NCBI GenBank assembly: GCA_036936605.1
Contig: JAUPFV010000003.1
Location: 147,220,997 to 147,284,996 of the forward strand
Direction of reading: 5' to 3'
Length of the DNA stretch: 64,000 nucleotides
Source of the DNA: Limnanthes douglasii subsp. nivea
Lineage: Eukaryota; Streptophyta; Magnoliopsida; Brassicales; Limnanthaceae
Shown here: piece by piece, positions 20,946-32,329 of the stretch
How the letters are laid out: the number at the start of each line of letters is the position of its first letter
Numbering within the stretch: the stretch's first letter is position 1
Notes under the pieces: generated by a model
Database searches by the model: none
What the model was told of the DNA's origin: nothing
The model's input: the letters and a program-made list of their open reading frames with translations, nothing else
Translations under genes and position numbers: made by a program

Positions 20946-21482
20946 AAGAAAAAGCAAGTGGAACATTGATCTTTCTAAACCTATATTTCTCCATCACCAT
21001 TGCACCACCTTCTCCTTCACATTTCACGAACACAAAACTATCATTTGGGTATACTGACATCACTAGGCATCTTCATCTTTCCCAACCTGCTCTCCTCCCT
21101 CAATTGCTCTCTTTTCACACCCAAGGCAACCGTTCACTCCTTTTCACATTAAAGATCCATTTTTTTATTTTATTTGGGTGTTCTTTTAGAATTTCATATA
21201 TTGGGTATACTGAATCCAGGTCCATAACCTTAGTTGTTGTTTTGTATTTTTCTTAATTGATGTTCAAAATTGTGATAAAGTTTTAGAAAAACCAAATAGC
21301 TCCATTTTGATATGTCTAGTTAACCAACACTTGGTCACTGCACAGGTCTAAGTACTTCAGGCTTCAACTGTGTAATTTGTGAGATGCGATTCAGGAACTA
21401 TAAAATGCCATGGCTGATTGAATTTTATATACTTAATTATTGTGCTTATTTGATGTTAAAAAAGTTATTTTTTTTCTTTCAG
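20946..21482 (+). other. Pack-MULE interior upstream of the deacetylase exon
   Basis: Probably captured genomic DNA: a CT-rich segment with short open frame (20966-21256), then T-rich intron-like DNA ending in the acceptor at 21481. I could not assign the CT-rich segment to a gene. Confidence 0.4.
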
Positions 21483-21985
21483 AATACATAAACGAGCTAG
21501 TGGAAGCAGACAGATGGGGTGGAAAAGTGCTTTCCGCTGGAACTTTTATGAATCCCAGGTCATGGGATGTTGCACTTCTTGCTGCGGGTCATCGATGAAG
21601 TATATAATTGAAGGGCGTGGCAAAATTGCTTATTCCCTGGTGAGACCTCCAGGTCACCATGCACAGCCTAATCGAGCCGATGGGTATTGCTTCCTCAACA
21701 ACGCTGGTCTAGCTGTTCAGTTGGCTTTAGACTCCGGTTGTGCTAACGTTGCGGTTATAAACATTGATGTTCATTATGGAAATGGCACAGCCGAGGGGTT
21801 TTATAAGTCCAGTCAAGTTCTTACAATCTCTCTTCACATGAATCACGGTTCTTGGGGTCCATCTCATCCACAGAATGGATCTATTGATGAGCTTGGGGAA
21901 GGAGAAGGTTTCAGGTATAATTTAAATATACCGTTGCCAAACGGAACTGGTGATAGAGGATACGGGTATGCTATGACTGAGTTGG
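21483..21985 (+). pseudogene. Captured class II histone deacetylase fragment (HDA8-like)
   Basis: An intron acceptor TTTTTTCTTTCAG precedes codons EYINELVEAD, GGKVLSAGTF and WDVALLAAG. After a small deletion near 21590, which shifts the frame, it continues MKYIIEGRGKIAYSLVRPPG, HHAQPN.ADGYCFLNNAGLAV, IDVHYGNGTAEGF and LHMNHGSWGPSHPQNG to about YAMTELV at 21985. RPPGHH (the paired active-site histidines) is kept; in the D-x-D-x-H motif the first aspartate is asparagine (VINIDVHYG). The rest of the fold, including the last zinc ligand, is absent. The wording is closest to plant HDA8-type deacetylases as I recall them. It is a fragment of about 165 codons with a frameshift, so not an enzyme. Confidence 0.85.
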
Positions 21986-22443
21986 TTCTCCAATCTTTCT
22001 GTTTCTTCGATCCTTGCTGCTTTCTTCGTCGGATTTGAATCAAGTTGCAGACGATAGGTTTCTGAAATTACTATTGTTCTTAGATTTCTAGATTTTAGAG
22101 GTAAAGCGATAGGAAAAGAACGTAGAATTAGTGTAGAAAAGGAAAAAAAATGAAAACAGAGTATAGCAAATTTTGATATGCTCTGTTTTGAAGAAAACAA
22201 ATAAAAAAAAATAAAAAAAATATTAAATTCAGAGGGTAAAAATAGAATTAAAAGTCAAGGGACTATATGTGGAACGCAAACCATTTAACTATAGCGACAC
22301 GTGGCAGCATTACAGCAAAAACCACGCGTGGGGCTGAAATTATAAATTTTTTATAGTCGAGGGACCCTCACCCGTGATTTTTTTGTCAAAGGACTAAATG
22401 ACACAAAACATGATAGTCGAGGGACGAAGCAACGATTTAAGCC
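21986..22443 (-). repeat. Pack-MULE right terminal inverted repeat
   Basis: Inverse of 20507-20945, with CATGATAGTCGAGGGACGAA near its outer end. The captured deacetylase reading frame runs straight into it and stops at 22036-22038. Confidence 0.8.
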
Positions 22444-22453
22444 AAGCTTTGAA
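22444..22453. other. Target-site duplication, right copy
   Basis: AAGCTTTGAA directly after the right terminal repeat; identical to 20497-20506. Confidence 0.9.
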
Positions 22454-23660
22454 TATCAAAACATACTTTTATTTTAATTCGATCTAAACCCAAATATGTC
22501 ACCAACCTTGCAACCGTATTGACTTCTTAGCTACCTCTGTTACAACTATGTATTCAAAATTTATTGTAAATAAAGCACAATAGCTTGCAATTGTGGTTTC
22601 CAACTTATCACACTCACAATTAGAGTAAATACATATCATGTTTAAGATCTCATTTTATCCATATTCTCTGTAAAATAAGAATCATCAAAATCATCTACTC
22701 ATCCTGTAATGTTATTTAACGAGCCACCAACATCGGTTTTGTTAACTCTCAAACCAACATTAGTAGTATTCCTAAAATACCAAAGTATCAATTCCAGTAC
22801 ATGCCAATCTTCGTTCCCATGACATCCCATGTACCTTCTGATCAAACTAACTACATGTAAAATATTAAGACGTGTGCCCACCATAGCATACATGAAACTG
22901 CCAACTACACGTGAGTATGGAACCTTCGATATTTACTCCAACTTAAAATCTTCATTGGCTGATCATTTTGCAGATATCTTGAAATTAGTGAAAAACAAGA
23001 TAGCAATCTCATTGACATCAAACATGTTGAATCGTTGTAGTAATATCAATGTAGCTTCGTTGAGATAAGTGTTATTAATCATGCACTTTTGTTCCTGGTA
23101 AAATCTATCCCTAGAATCTTCTTCTCCATACACATATCATTCATCTCAAACTCGACACTAAGCTTTTTTTTATCTTAAGAATATTTGACATGCTACGAAC
23201 ATAAATAAACATATCATCCAGATACTACAACAAGTGAACATAAAAATTGTATGAAATCTTCTGATGATACATAAAAATATCATATGGACGCTTTGTGAAC
23301 CATGTGATCCCATGAATGTATCAAAGAATTTGTAACATTGCATATGTGATTGTTTAAAACCATATAGTGACTTCTACAATAGACAAACCTTGTCCTCTAT
23401 TTTAGGTTTAATATTTCACCATATTGAAATGCATTCTTCATAACCAACTGCTCAAGATCTAATTCCTACAAAACTACTATGGCAGCAATACTTAAATCAA
23501 AATGTGTTTCACCAGTAGAAAAAACACTTAATCAAATTCGATTAATTCCATTTGATTAAAAACCCTAGCGACTAGTTTTTTTTAATCGAGGTGCCTCAAC
23601 CCCTGGGTTACCTTCATTTTTCTTGAATACTATTTGTAGCCTACTACATTATGTCCTATA
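22454..23660 (-). pseudogene. Copia reverse transcriptase and proximal RNase H
   Basis: Minus-strand motifs: the QGLRHLD*KKLVARVF stretch near 23600-23545 (RT entry: KARLVAKGF), an HFNMVKY/YHQKISYNFYVHLL block, YLDDMFIY at about 23225-23195 (the catalytic YVDDM motif), LYAMVGTR-like reading at 22893 (SLMYAMVCTRPDI), then HWQ-type residues GNEDWHVLELILWYFRN and GYVDDFDD. Stops every 20-60 codons. In a live element this copies the RNA and removes the template. Confidence 0.75.
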
Positions 23661-25088
23661 GGGAAAAAATCATGTCTGAATCTTATAATGAGTTTAAATA
23701 TCTTTCCCCATAACACCAATTCACCGATATGCTTCTGAACTTGCTATATCTTCCTTATAGCTACTAGGTTCATGCATCTCGACTTCTTATAGTAATTAAT
23801 AGAGCATATGGAACTAAGTTTGTATGCCTTTTTGGTAGTCTAATCTCTATTTTTTCTCTGCCTAATATTATGTTATAAGGTTGTTATTATAGGTTGGATG
23901 CATCATCGTCACTATCATCCAATGTTGTTGATTCACCTCATGATCCTTTATCTATTTCAGATAGATTCAAATTATAGGACGTACTAAGAGCTTACTCTAC
24001 TTCAAGTTCCACTTGTTTACTCACAATCGATCATGGTTCAATCATTTCTCTAACATCTTTCTATCTGTCTAGCGTAGCAAACTCATTAAAAGTCGCGTCC
24101 TTACCGATGATAAAACCTGATGAGTTAGGAGCGGTACACCGTAACCCATAACTCTTCAATTTAGTGGTATATCCAAAAAATATGCACCTTTTTACGCTTG
24201 GCTAAAGCTTACCTTCTCTTATGCGAGAATATAGAGGACAACAAAACATCTTAAAATATTGGTAATCAGCAAACGATCAATATCAAATCTCAAAATAAGT
24301 TTTAAAATCAGTAGCCGTTAATGGAGTTTGATTCACCAAGTAACACGCTTATACATAACTTTCACAAAAAAACCATTTCTCACACCAGAACACGATAGCA
24401 TGCTTCATTCATTGTCACTAAATGTTATATTTATTCTTTCAAGAAACCTATTTTGTTTTGATGTTCGAAAAGAGATATGATGACACATTATTCCCTTAAC
24501 ATCGCATAACTCGTTGAACTAACGACTATAAAGTTTAAACCCATTATATATCCTAAATCACTAGATATATTCTCATGTCTGCTTCTCGATCATCATCTTT
24601 CATTTGAAAATGTTAAATGTGTCTAGCTTTAGTTTTTAGAAATCAAACCCACACCATTCTTGAATAATCATCGATGAAACTCATTTAGTATTGGACTCTC
24701 CTCTTTGATGAAGTTTTGTTTGGGCGTGAAAGGTATGAGAGAATGTAATCTACTGTCCCTTTAGTCTTTTTTACAGTTATCTTGCTGAATTTTACTCTAG
24801 TTTGTTTGCCAAACACAATATTCACAAAATCTCAATGATTTTACTTTATACCCTTTCAACAAATCTCTATTTCCTAAACAAACAATTCTCTTTCACTTAT
24901 GTGACCGAGGCACCAATGCTACAGCTAATGATCTTGTCAACTTTGAATGTTACTCCCCCATGACACTACTGCATCACCATCTATAGTAACACTCTCTTCG
25001 AGATTTTAAATCCTTTTTGGAAAATTACCTTTCATATACACCATCAAACTCTTTACACCTCGATTACACCATCGTCTACATGATACTT
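23661..25088 (-). pseudogene. Copia integrase and linker
   Basis: Minus-strand translation shows DDYSRMVWV (integrase core, near 24690), LVNQTPLTA near 24330, KRCIFFGYTTKLKSYGLRC near 24190-24130 (family: CIFLGY..G.KGYRLW), TAPNSSGFIIGKDATFNE near 24130-24075, and a serine/aspartate-rich linker with TTLDDSDDD near 23920. All frames are interrupted. Confidence 0.7.
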
Positions 25089-25358
25089 TTAACCTACATA
25101 GTCTAGTGTCACAAAAGATATAAGGTTTCTTTTCAACCTAAGAACATGCCAATACGTCATGATTCTGAAAACACCCTCGAACATTTTGATCCTGACATTA
25201 CCGATCGCACCAACATAAAACAAATGATTGTTCCCCAAATAAACAGTTTCTTGCATTGATGTGTATGTATTAAAACACAACTTAGAGTGGCACATTTCGT
25301 ATGAAGCGCCAATATCGATTACCCAAGAGTTTTTCCCACATTCTAAACTCACATACAA
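25089..25358 (-). pseudogene. Copia protease region
   Basis: An 89-codon frame reads WVIDIGASYEMCHSKLCFNT, then VYLGN, IGNVRIKMFEGV, LRLKRNLISFVTLD. This is the copia aspartic protease and pre-integrase lead-in. The active-site D-T/S-G is DIG, a change that should abolish activity. Gag upstream is not recognisable. Confidence 0.8.
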
Positions 25359-26689
25359 TATATCTCATGTACCATTGTTGTCACTATCATAAGAATTATT
25401 TAACATGTTCTACTAGGTTCGTAATATTTTATTATGAAGTTTATAACAAAATATATCAAAACTTTTTGCAAAACAAATATAATTCTATGATAAAGTAAAT
25501 CAAAGTTTAGAAGATTGGATTTGAAGTTTAAAAAGCTTCAGCATCAAATAACTAAACTTATTGTATGAAGATGATTTTTTTTTGGTTTGGAGAAAGTTTA
25601 TTAAAAACACTTTTTTTTATTATTCTGATTTTAAATAATATTTTGAATATATTTTAATACAAGGTATATTCGTCAAAAAAACTGTAATCTAGTCTTATGA
25701 AAATGGTTCTTTTTAATAACATTTTATTAAATAAAAAATATTTTTTTATCACCATTTTCTTAAATTATTTTTTACGCATCATATGTTTTTATAAAAAAAA
25801 TATGGCAATTTGTTAGACCTAAAATTCGTGACACACTCATATATGATACTATTATATTGTAAGTAAATGTCAAATTCTTAATTTATTTTAAATATATTGT
25901 TACACTCCATAACTTCTAACATAATAGTAAAGCTTTATGTGAGTCAGATTAATATAAAATCTATTATATACAAGATCGTTTGCATGTTTTAAATCTACAT
26001 TTGGCATCTCAATATTGTTTATATTATGTGCGGAAAAAATTTGTTCATTGAACAAAGAATAAATTAGGCTTAAACTCATATAATTGTTGTTCGGGCAACA
26101 ACCAATACATAGACATCATTAATTTTGTAAGAAAATAAACTAATTAGGTCCACAAACTAGTTTTAATAATTTTTAGAGCTAAATTCATAAAAATTGTTAG
26201 GATGATAATTATAAACTTATGCATATTTAAAATAAGAAATATAAAATTCAACTCAAAGTTAATCACAAATTATACTACATATGACTTTAGAGCATTAGAT
26301 GTTAAAGTATAGGTTAAATACATTCTTTGTTAGGGCCATGCGTAGCTATGTGGTTCTTGGTGTTAGAAACCATTTTTTTTATGTATCTAATATATTTAGT
26401 ATTAAATAATTATAAATAAATTTTAGTTTAGTAGAATAGTTTAAAGAGATTGTACATCTATTCAAAAAAAACAATTATTATTTATATTTTATATAAAATA
26501 AATAAATTGGATTGTTCCAAAATAATAAAACTATATTTATATTATAAAAATAAAAAACCAAATGAATTTAATCGGTCATTAATACTTAATATTATTTAGT
26601 ACTGCATCGGTAACAGTGAACCACATTTAATTTGGAATTGATTTTTTATTCTTCTTAAAACGTTCATTATTAAAAATGAAGAGAGTAAG
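25359..26689. other. AT-rich stretch without recognisable feature
   Basis: Dense stops; no motif, repeat family or promoter-like organisation recognised. The copia gag and 5' LTR would be expected here but I cannot see them. Confidence 0.4.
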
Positions 26690-27320
26690 GAATGACAATG
26701 GATCGGGATGGGTGCGGATATAGTTACACCCATAACCCATCTCGTCTATATTTTCCCAAACTCATACCATAACTCGTAATCATCGGGTAGCAATATTTTT
26801 TCGACACCCATTGGATAGCAATATCTTTTTTCCACACCCAAGGTTTCAGGTACCCATCGACGGGTACCATCGAAGCAAAGCAAATATATGGTATTAGCAA
26901 ATATTTTGTTATTTATTAAAAATTAATATATAGTTTTGGGTGTATGTTAGTAAAAAAAAAATTAAATTAATTAATAATAATATTATTAGATAGAAAAAAT
27001 ATATATTTAAAAGAGAGATTGAAAAAATCAAATTTAAAGTTTAAATATACTTAGAGATGGAAATTTAACCCGAAATAGTGAGTACCCAAATCGAACTGAT
27101 CCGACATGGCAGGTTACCCGAAAATAGAATAAAAAACGGGTTATAGATTTTATTTTTATTACCCGTTCGAGTTCGGTTCTGCATATTATACGGGGTATCC
27201 AGCCCTATTAAAAAAATAATAAAATACTTTTATTCTTTTAAATATTATTCTAATCCAATAGAAATACTAGCCCATGAGCCCATATTATACTCGGGTATCC
27301 GCCCCGAACCAGCCCTATTA
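26690..27320. mobile_element. Eroded hAT-type MITE cluster with GGGTACCC-rich arms
   Basis: Begins GGAATGACAATGGATCGGG and is rich in repeated ACCCAT/GGGTACC words. A second unit appears to start near 27054 (AGAGATGGAAATTTAACCCG) and end at CCAGCCCTATTA (27198-27209), with that ending repeated at 27309-27320. Starts of the form AGGGATGGCAA and such contents are common in plant hAT-like MITEs. No target duplications were found. Confidence 0.4.
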
Positions 27321-27537
27321 TTCTCTTATTGTATGTCTTACTTTATGGTCGTTCAACTTCGTAAAAAACCCTAAGACCCTAATATACTGAATGACTTTCT
27401 CGTTAGTCAATATTGTTGGATACTATCCGTCTCACTTTCTATAATTGTAAAAGATAATATATATATTTCGTTTGGAATATAAGTAAGTTTAATTCTTGTT
27501 TATTATATATGTATCTGATTTTTTTTCTTATCGATTA

Positions 27538-27562
27538 TTATATATATATATATATATATATA
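27538..27562. repeat. (TA)n microsatellite
   Basis: About 12 TA units. Confidence 0.85.
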
Positions 27563-27902
27563 AATTTACTTGTTTAGGATAATAATATATATGCTTTTTT
27601 TAAGAATAATATTTTTTTATTGGATAATATTTATGTAGATTGATTTTTAAATTGACGGTTTATTATATATATATATTATATATTTTTTTGGAAAATATGT
27701 ATGATATATCTTTGAGTGATTTATTTAGCTATCAGATTCTTGTTATTATATATATTGTTTTAGATTTTTTAGATTTGTTTCTTGTTTAGGATATTATAAA
27801 TTTTTTATTGGATAATACTTATGTCAATGAATTCTTTAAATAAAGTATAAAATTCCTTTATATATAACATTAAATTATAAATATAGATCTTTTTGTTTTG
27901 TA

Positions 27903-29550
27903 GGCTTAAATCGTTGTATTGCCCTTCGATTATCACGTTTTTGCCATTTAGTCTTTCGACTAAATATTCACGGATGAGGGTCCCTTTACTATTGAAAATC
28001 TATAAATATAGTCTCCGCGCGTGGTCTTCTCTTTGATTTTACCACGTATCAGCATAGTTAAATTATTTGTGTCTTCCCTTGATTTTTAATTCTATTTTTA
28101 CCCTTTAAATTTAATTTTTTTTATGACAACAGAATACTGCAAAATTTGTGATGCTCTGTTTCGTTAAAAAACCATCAACGATTCATATACAACCTTAAAC
28201 TAAACCTACTTGGCTTTATTCTTACAACTAACAACCATTTCCAACTTTGAAAAAATAGAAGTGGAGCTTGAACCGCATTCCTTTCGTCCCACGAACTGCT
28301 CTCTTTCACTCGTTTTCTTTTTTAACATATCTTTTGAAACAATTTTTCAAAAATATTTTAGAAACTAAATAAAGTAAAGAAACAAATAATTTCCACCAAT
28401 AAAATATTTAATTATGATACCATTTGTTATTTTTTATGGCTATAAATAATTTTTTACTTATCCCTTGATTAACATCTTTTTACAAAATACTTGGTGGTCA
28501 TATAGCGATAATTTCGCTATTATAAACACGTATACACCTGGTATTAGACACGTGTCATAATTCAAATTTAAAAGGAGGGGAAAGTAGGTATAAAAATTAC
28601 TTTAATTTATTTTTATTGAAATGACTTAAAATTTGAAAATAAAGTCAACTCAATTATAGGAGTATTGCACTACAATTGAACTAGTAAAAGTTAGTGGCTA
28701 TCCACCATTTCATTCGAATCATACCAAAATTATTTTATTAGATTTAGATAAAATAGGAGAAAATTGAATTGAAATGAGAAAAAAAGGGTTTATACTAAGG
28801 GTTCTATGGATAAATTTCGCTTTTTTCTCAGGTTTTTGAGACAGTTTGGACCCTTTAAACACCATAAAATCTTCCTATTTCTATTTATTGGTTAAAGCGA
28901 TCACAAAATTTGGTAGTCAAACAAAAGGTGGTGCCGTCTGCCGTTATCTTCTTGATTAAATCGTAAGGGAAACATCTCGAAAAACAAATGGAAGTGAAAA
29001 ATATTTGTTATCCGTTCGATTTGAAATTGGAAGTTTTATAAAAATTCTAATAGTCTTCTCAAGTAATTGTTGAACTTTTGAATTGCTACTACTATGTGCT
29101 TTAACAAATTTTGATAGCTATCATTATTGTCACAAGAGGCCCAACCAAAAAGACAGGTTAAAAAGAAAAAAAAATGAAAGAGAGCAGTTCGTTGGGTAGA
29201 GAGGAATGCAGTTCAAGCTCCACTTTTATTGCTTCGAAGTTCAGGAAATCCTCGTTAGTTGCAAGAAATAAAGGCAAATATATTTGGTTTAAAATTGTAT
29301 ATGGATGGTTGACATAAGAATTATATATATATATATATATATTATAAATTTAAAAGGTAAAATGAAATTAAAAGTTAAAGAACTAACTATGCTGACACGT
29401 GTCAGAATAAGGGTGAAGACAAAAAACGTGATAATCGAAAGTTAAATTTATAGATTTTCAATAGTTAAGCGATCCCACCCGTGATTTTTTAGTCGAGGGA
29501 CTAAATGAAAGAAAATGTAATAGTCGAAATACTAGACAGGGATTTAAGTC
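27903..29550. mobile_element. Mutator-like element with long terminal inverted repeats
   Basis: Left end GGCTTAAATCGTTGTATTG, right end inverse GACTTAAATCCC. Terminal inverted repeats span about 27903-28325 and 29157-29550. Flanks TGTTTTGTA (27894-27902) and TGTTATGTA (29551-29559) form a 9-bp target duplication with one mismatch. Outer arms share CGACTATCACG and CCCGTGATTTTTTAGTCGAG with the Pack-MULE. Inner arms differ from those of the Pack-MULE and contain GAGCTTGAACCGCATTCC/GAACTGCTCTCTTTCA, which look like separately acquired sequence. The 830-bp centre has no recognised gene. Confidence 0.8.
28326..29156. other. Interior of the second long-TIR MULE
   Basis: AT-rich with ACACGTGTCATAATTC near 28550 (a G-box) but no coding motif. 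It may be captured intergenic or promoter DNA; nothing more can be said. Confidence 0.4.
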
Positions 29551-29965
29551 TGTTATGTATGCGCTTCCGTTACATTGAGAGAGATAAATAATATAAAAAA
29601 AGTTTCATTGAGTTAACCGAACCAAAAAAATATTGCATCTATAAATAACCTAATTTATAGTTTTTTCAAACTATAAAATAATCTAACATATTTTTATATT
29701 AGTATATAAATTAAACATTTCATCATTTTTTTCCGAATTATTCATTTATAATAGTTGATTTTGTTATCTTTTAAGGTTTTTTAAATTTTATATTATTAAA
29801 AAAAACCTAAAAATTTGGTAGTAGTTCCATAACCAACAAAGTTAAATCAATAGTTATCTAAACTAAATATTAAGTGAATGTACAATTTTTTTATAAATAT
29901 AATAAAAATTTATTAAATAACATAAAAATTAATATATATTCTAAAATAATTTTATTTGTTAATGT

Positions 29966-29992
<27 letters not shown>
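29966..29992. repeat. (TA)n microsatellite
   Basis: About 13 TA units; others lie at 29322-29341 and 35443-35461. Confidence 0.85.
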
Positions 29993-29999
<7 letters not shown>

Positions 30000-30295
30000 G
30001 TAGTAGTAAAAAACATTTATCAAAAAAATGTGTTTTTGTATTTTTATGTTATGTTTGACTCATGATTAAATGAGCTAATTAATCTAATTAGTACTATAAT
30101 AAAGGTACCGTTTTTAACACATCACCATAAAGACCGAATATGCGATACGGAAAAATATGAAATCAATACACTATTTGACAACTATGTTATTGTAATTTAA
30201 TGCGAAGGTATATCTATTATTTATATATAATTTATGAATCTAATCAACGCATTATTTTTGTGTTTGGCTTATGTTAAAGTTAAGTCCGGATTCAG
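29993..30295. other. Stretch without recognisable feature
   Basis: AT-rich, no gene or repeat identified. Confidence 0.4.
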
Positions 30296-30478
30296 TTCTG
30301 ATTCTCAGGTTCGGGTATTCACAACAGGTTTCATTCGCGGGTACCCGTGCGAATAACCTAAAACCGCGGATTCGGGTTTGGTATTGAAAAATGATGGGTT
30401 CGGGTATAATTTATTTTACTACGGGACGGGTGTCTGTTATATAGATACCCATCATCAATCCGCCTTGCCATCCCTATT
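30296..30478 (-). mobile_element. hAT-type MITE arm, inverse of 26690
   Basis: The right end reads GCCTTGCCATCCCTA, the inverse of AGGGATGGCAAGGC, and the body contains CGGGTACCCG, GGGTTCGGGT and ACGGGACGGGTG. It resembles 26690-26880 in opposite orientation, with the long-TIR MULE between them, so the two could be ends of one larger element or two independent MITEs. Confidence 0.4.
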
Positions 30479-30619
30479 AGATATACTAATTTAAATGACA
30501 ATAATATAGATTTATATATCGGAGACTTACAATTTCAAACTCATCCAACAAACTTATTAATAAATAAAGGCCAAAAAATTTAAGAGACTTTATATCTAAA
30601 ATATCATTCTATATAAAAT

Positions 30620-31760
30620 CTAGAAAAGTGGATCCATTCTTTTAAACCGTAACTCGAAAACAAAATCTAAAAATATTAATTGTTTTGTAATTTTAAGACT
30701 AGCAAAACTAGTATCACTCATGATATGTTTTGAGTTTAAAAATAATAAATATACATAGGTTTTCCATCTATCATAGTTGGTTAGTTTCAAATCTAGCTTT
30801 ACAAAATTTAAGCAGGTTTTGCATTATATGGTTTCGCATCTATCATAGTGGGTTGACCTGAATTCGCATCTAATTGTATAAAATTTAAAAAGGTTTCGCA
30901 TCTAGCAGAACAAAGAAAGTTTCACATCCTCTTTGTTCAAACTATAAATTTTAAAAAATTTAAAATTCGTATCTTATAAACCGTAACTTGAAAAAAAATC
31001 CAAAATATGGTTGATTTTGATTTTTTATGACGAACAAAACTAGTACCATTCATGATAGGTTTTGAATTTTTTGTAAAAAAATATATTTTACACAGGTTTC
31101 TCATCTAGCAAAACAAAGAAGATTTCGCATCTAGCAAACAAATAAAATTTCACATCTAGCAAAACAAAGAAAGTTTCGCATCTAGCAAAACAAAAAAGGT
31201 TTCGCATCTAGCAAAACAGAAAAGGTTTCTCATCTAGAAAAACAAAGAAGGTTTCGTAAAAAGAAGGTTTCGCATCTAGCAAAACAAAGAAGGTTTCTCA
31301 TCTAGAAAAATAAAAAAGGTTTCACATCCAGCAATACAAAGAAAGTTTCTCATCTAGAAATACAAAGAAAGTTTTTTATCAAGCAAAACAAAGAAGGTTT
31401 CTCATCTAGCAAAATAAATAAGGTTTCTCATCTAACAAAATAAAGAAGGTTTCTCATCTAGCAAAATAAAGAAGGTTTCACATCTACCAAACTAAGAAAG
31501 TTTCGCATCTTCTTCGTTTACACTATAAATTGATTTTTTTTAAAGTCCGTATCTTTTAAACCATAACTCGGAAAAAAAATCCAAAAATACTATTGGTTTT
31601 GTTTTTTTTAAGACGAACAAAGCTAGTACCACTCATGATATGTTTTGATTTTTTTTTAAAAAAATTATATTTTACACCACTATTTCGCATCTATCAAAAA
31701 CCAGATTTTGCATCTACCATTCCAAAAAAACTAGCATGTTTCGCAACTATCAGTACGTAC
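30620..31760 (+). repeat. Complex tandem repeat: 130-bp module plus 26-bp minisatellite
   Basis: A module of about 130 bp beginning near TTTTAAACCGTAACTCG and containing CTAGTACCACTCATGATATG occurs three times (about 30636-30765, 30974-31100 and 31554-31690). Between the second and third lies a 26-bp minisatellite with consensus GGTTTCGCATCTAGCAAAACAAAGAA, spelled here as GGTTTCGCATCTAG plus CAAAACAAAGAA. No coding sequence. Confidence 0.75.
31098..31510 (+). repeat. 26-bp minisatellite array
   Basis: About 15 imperfect copies of a unit with the constant core TTTCNCATCTAGCAAAA. Array members alternate between TCGCATC, TCTCATC and TCACATC variants. Confidence 0.8.
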
Positions 31761-32061
31761 ACGCTTCACATCTTCTTCTTCGTTTTATATATTTAACCTT
31801 CTTCGTTTCTCTGTTTTTTTAAAATAACGCTTTTATTTATTAATTAATGTATTTTTTGTTTTGTTTTACAGAAAAAAAAATAACATAATTTTTTATTTCC
31901 TTTTTATTATTATTATCATTAACATTAACTGAAATCTAGGGTTGTCGCAAATACTGTTTTTAGTTGTTAATTTTAGTAGTTCGTTCTTTAATAATATAAA
32001 TATACTCATAGTGGTGAAAATTATAGTGTTTATAGCTCTAATTTTAATCTAATTCATGTAG

Positions 32062-32178
32062 CAAGAAGTGTCTCCTCAAACTTCAGACATATTGTCACAT
32101 AGCAGCGGACCATTAAACGGTACCGGTTCTTTAACTGATAGCCCTCCGGTGTCTCCAATGGAGATCGACAAAGTTAAG
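32062..32178 (+). pseudogene. Unassigned exon-like fragment
   Basis: A short segment of clearly higher GC than its surroundings follows an acceptor-like TTCATGTAG and precedes a donor-like AAG|GTTTTT. It would encode [17 protein letters not shown], then [19 protein letters not shown]. This Ser/Pro-rich text looks like part of a plant nuclear protein, but I do not recognise the gene. The frame runs on into AT-rich DNA and stops at 32266-32268. It may be an exon carried here by a transposon. Confidence 0.3.
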
Positions 32179-32329
32179 GTTTTTTTTCATCTATTTTTCT
32201 TCATTAAGGTTTATAAATATGGATTGTATTTTTTCATTCATTTATTGCTTGTTTTATTGACCGAGTAAGTTTGTACAAGCTTTGATATAATTGAGTAAGG
32301 GTATTTAGGGTATTATTGGATCTTAAATG

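Larger units (their letters stand above)
20507..22443. mobile_element. Pack-MULE carrying a histone deacetylase fragment
   Basis: Ends are GGCTTAAATCGTTGCTTCG at the left and its inverse at the right. Terminal inverted repeats are about 440-460 bp (20507-20945 and 21986-22443). A perfect 10-bp direct repeat AAGCTTTGAA flanks the element (20497-20506 and 22444-22453), as expected of Mutator-like transposition. The roughly 1040-bp interior has no transposase; instead it contains genomic DNA with a class II histone deacetylase exon fragment. It interrupts the copia RNase H, so it inserted after that element. Confidence 0.9.
19580..25358 (-). mobile_element. Old Ty1/copia element, interrupted by a Pack-MULE
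   Basis: Minus-strand translation gives protease (25358-25089), integrase (about 24900-24000), RT (about 23650-22900) and RNase H (about 22893-22444 and 20506-20290), then an LTR at 20268-19580. The Pack-MULE (20507-22443) splits the RNase H. Gag, primer site and the 5' LTR were not found to the right of 25358, so the element is 5'-truncated. Stops and frameshifts are frequent. Confidence 0.8.

Noticed and set aside
21514..22038. A functional histone deacetylase gene
   Set aside because: Only a central fragment, frameshifted, with the last residues coming from the MULE terminal repeat; located between perfect Mutator target duplications.
29874..30065. A 63-codon plus-strand frame
   Set aside because: It is composed largely of a TA microsatellite and poly-AT codons.
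31098..31510. CRISPR-like array
   Set aside because: Contiguous imperfect 26-bp units with no spacers.
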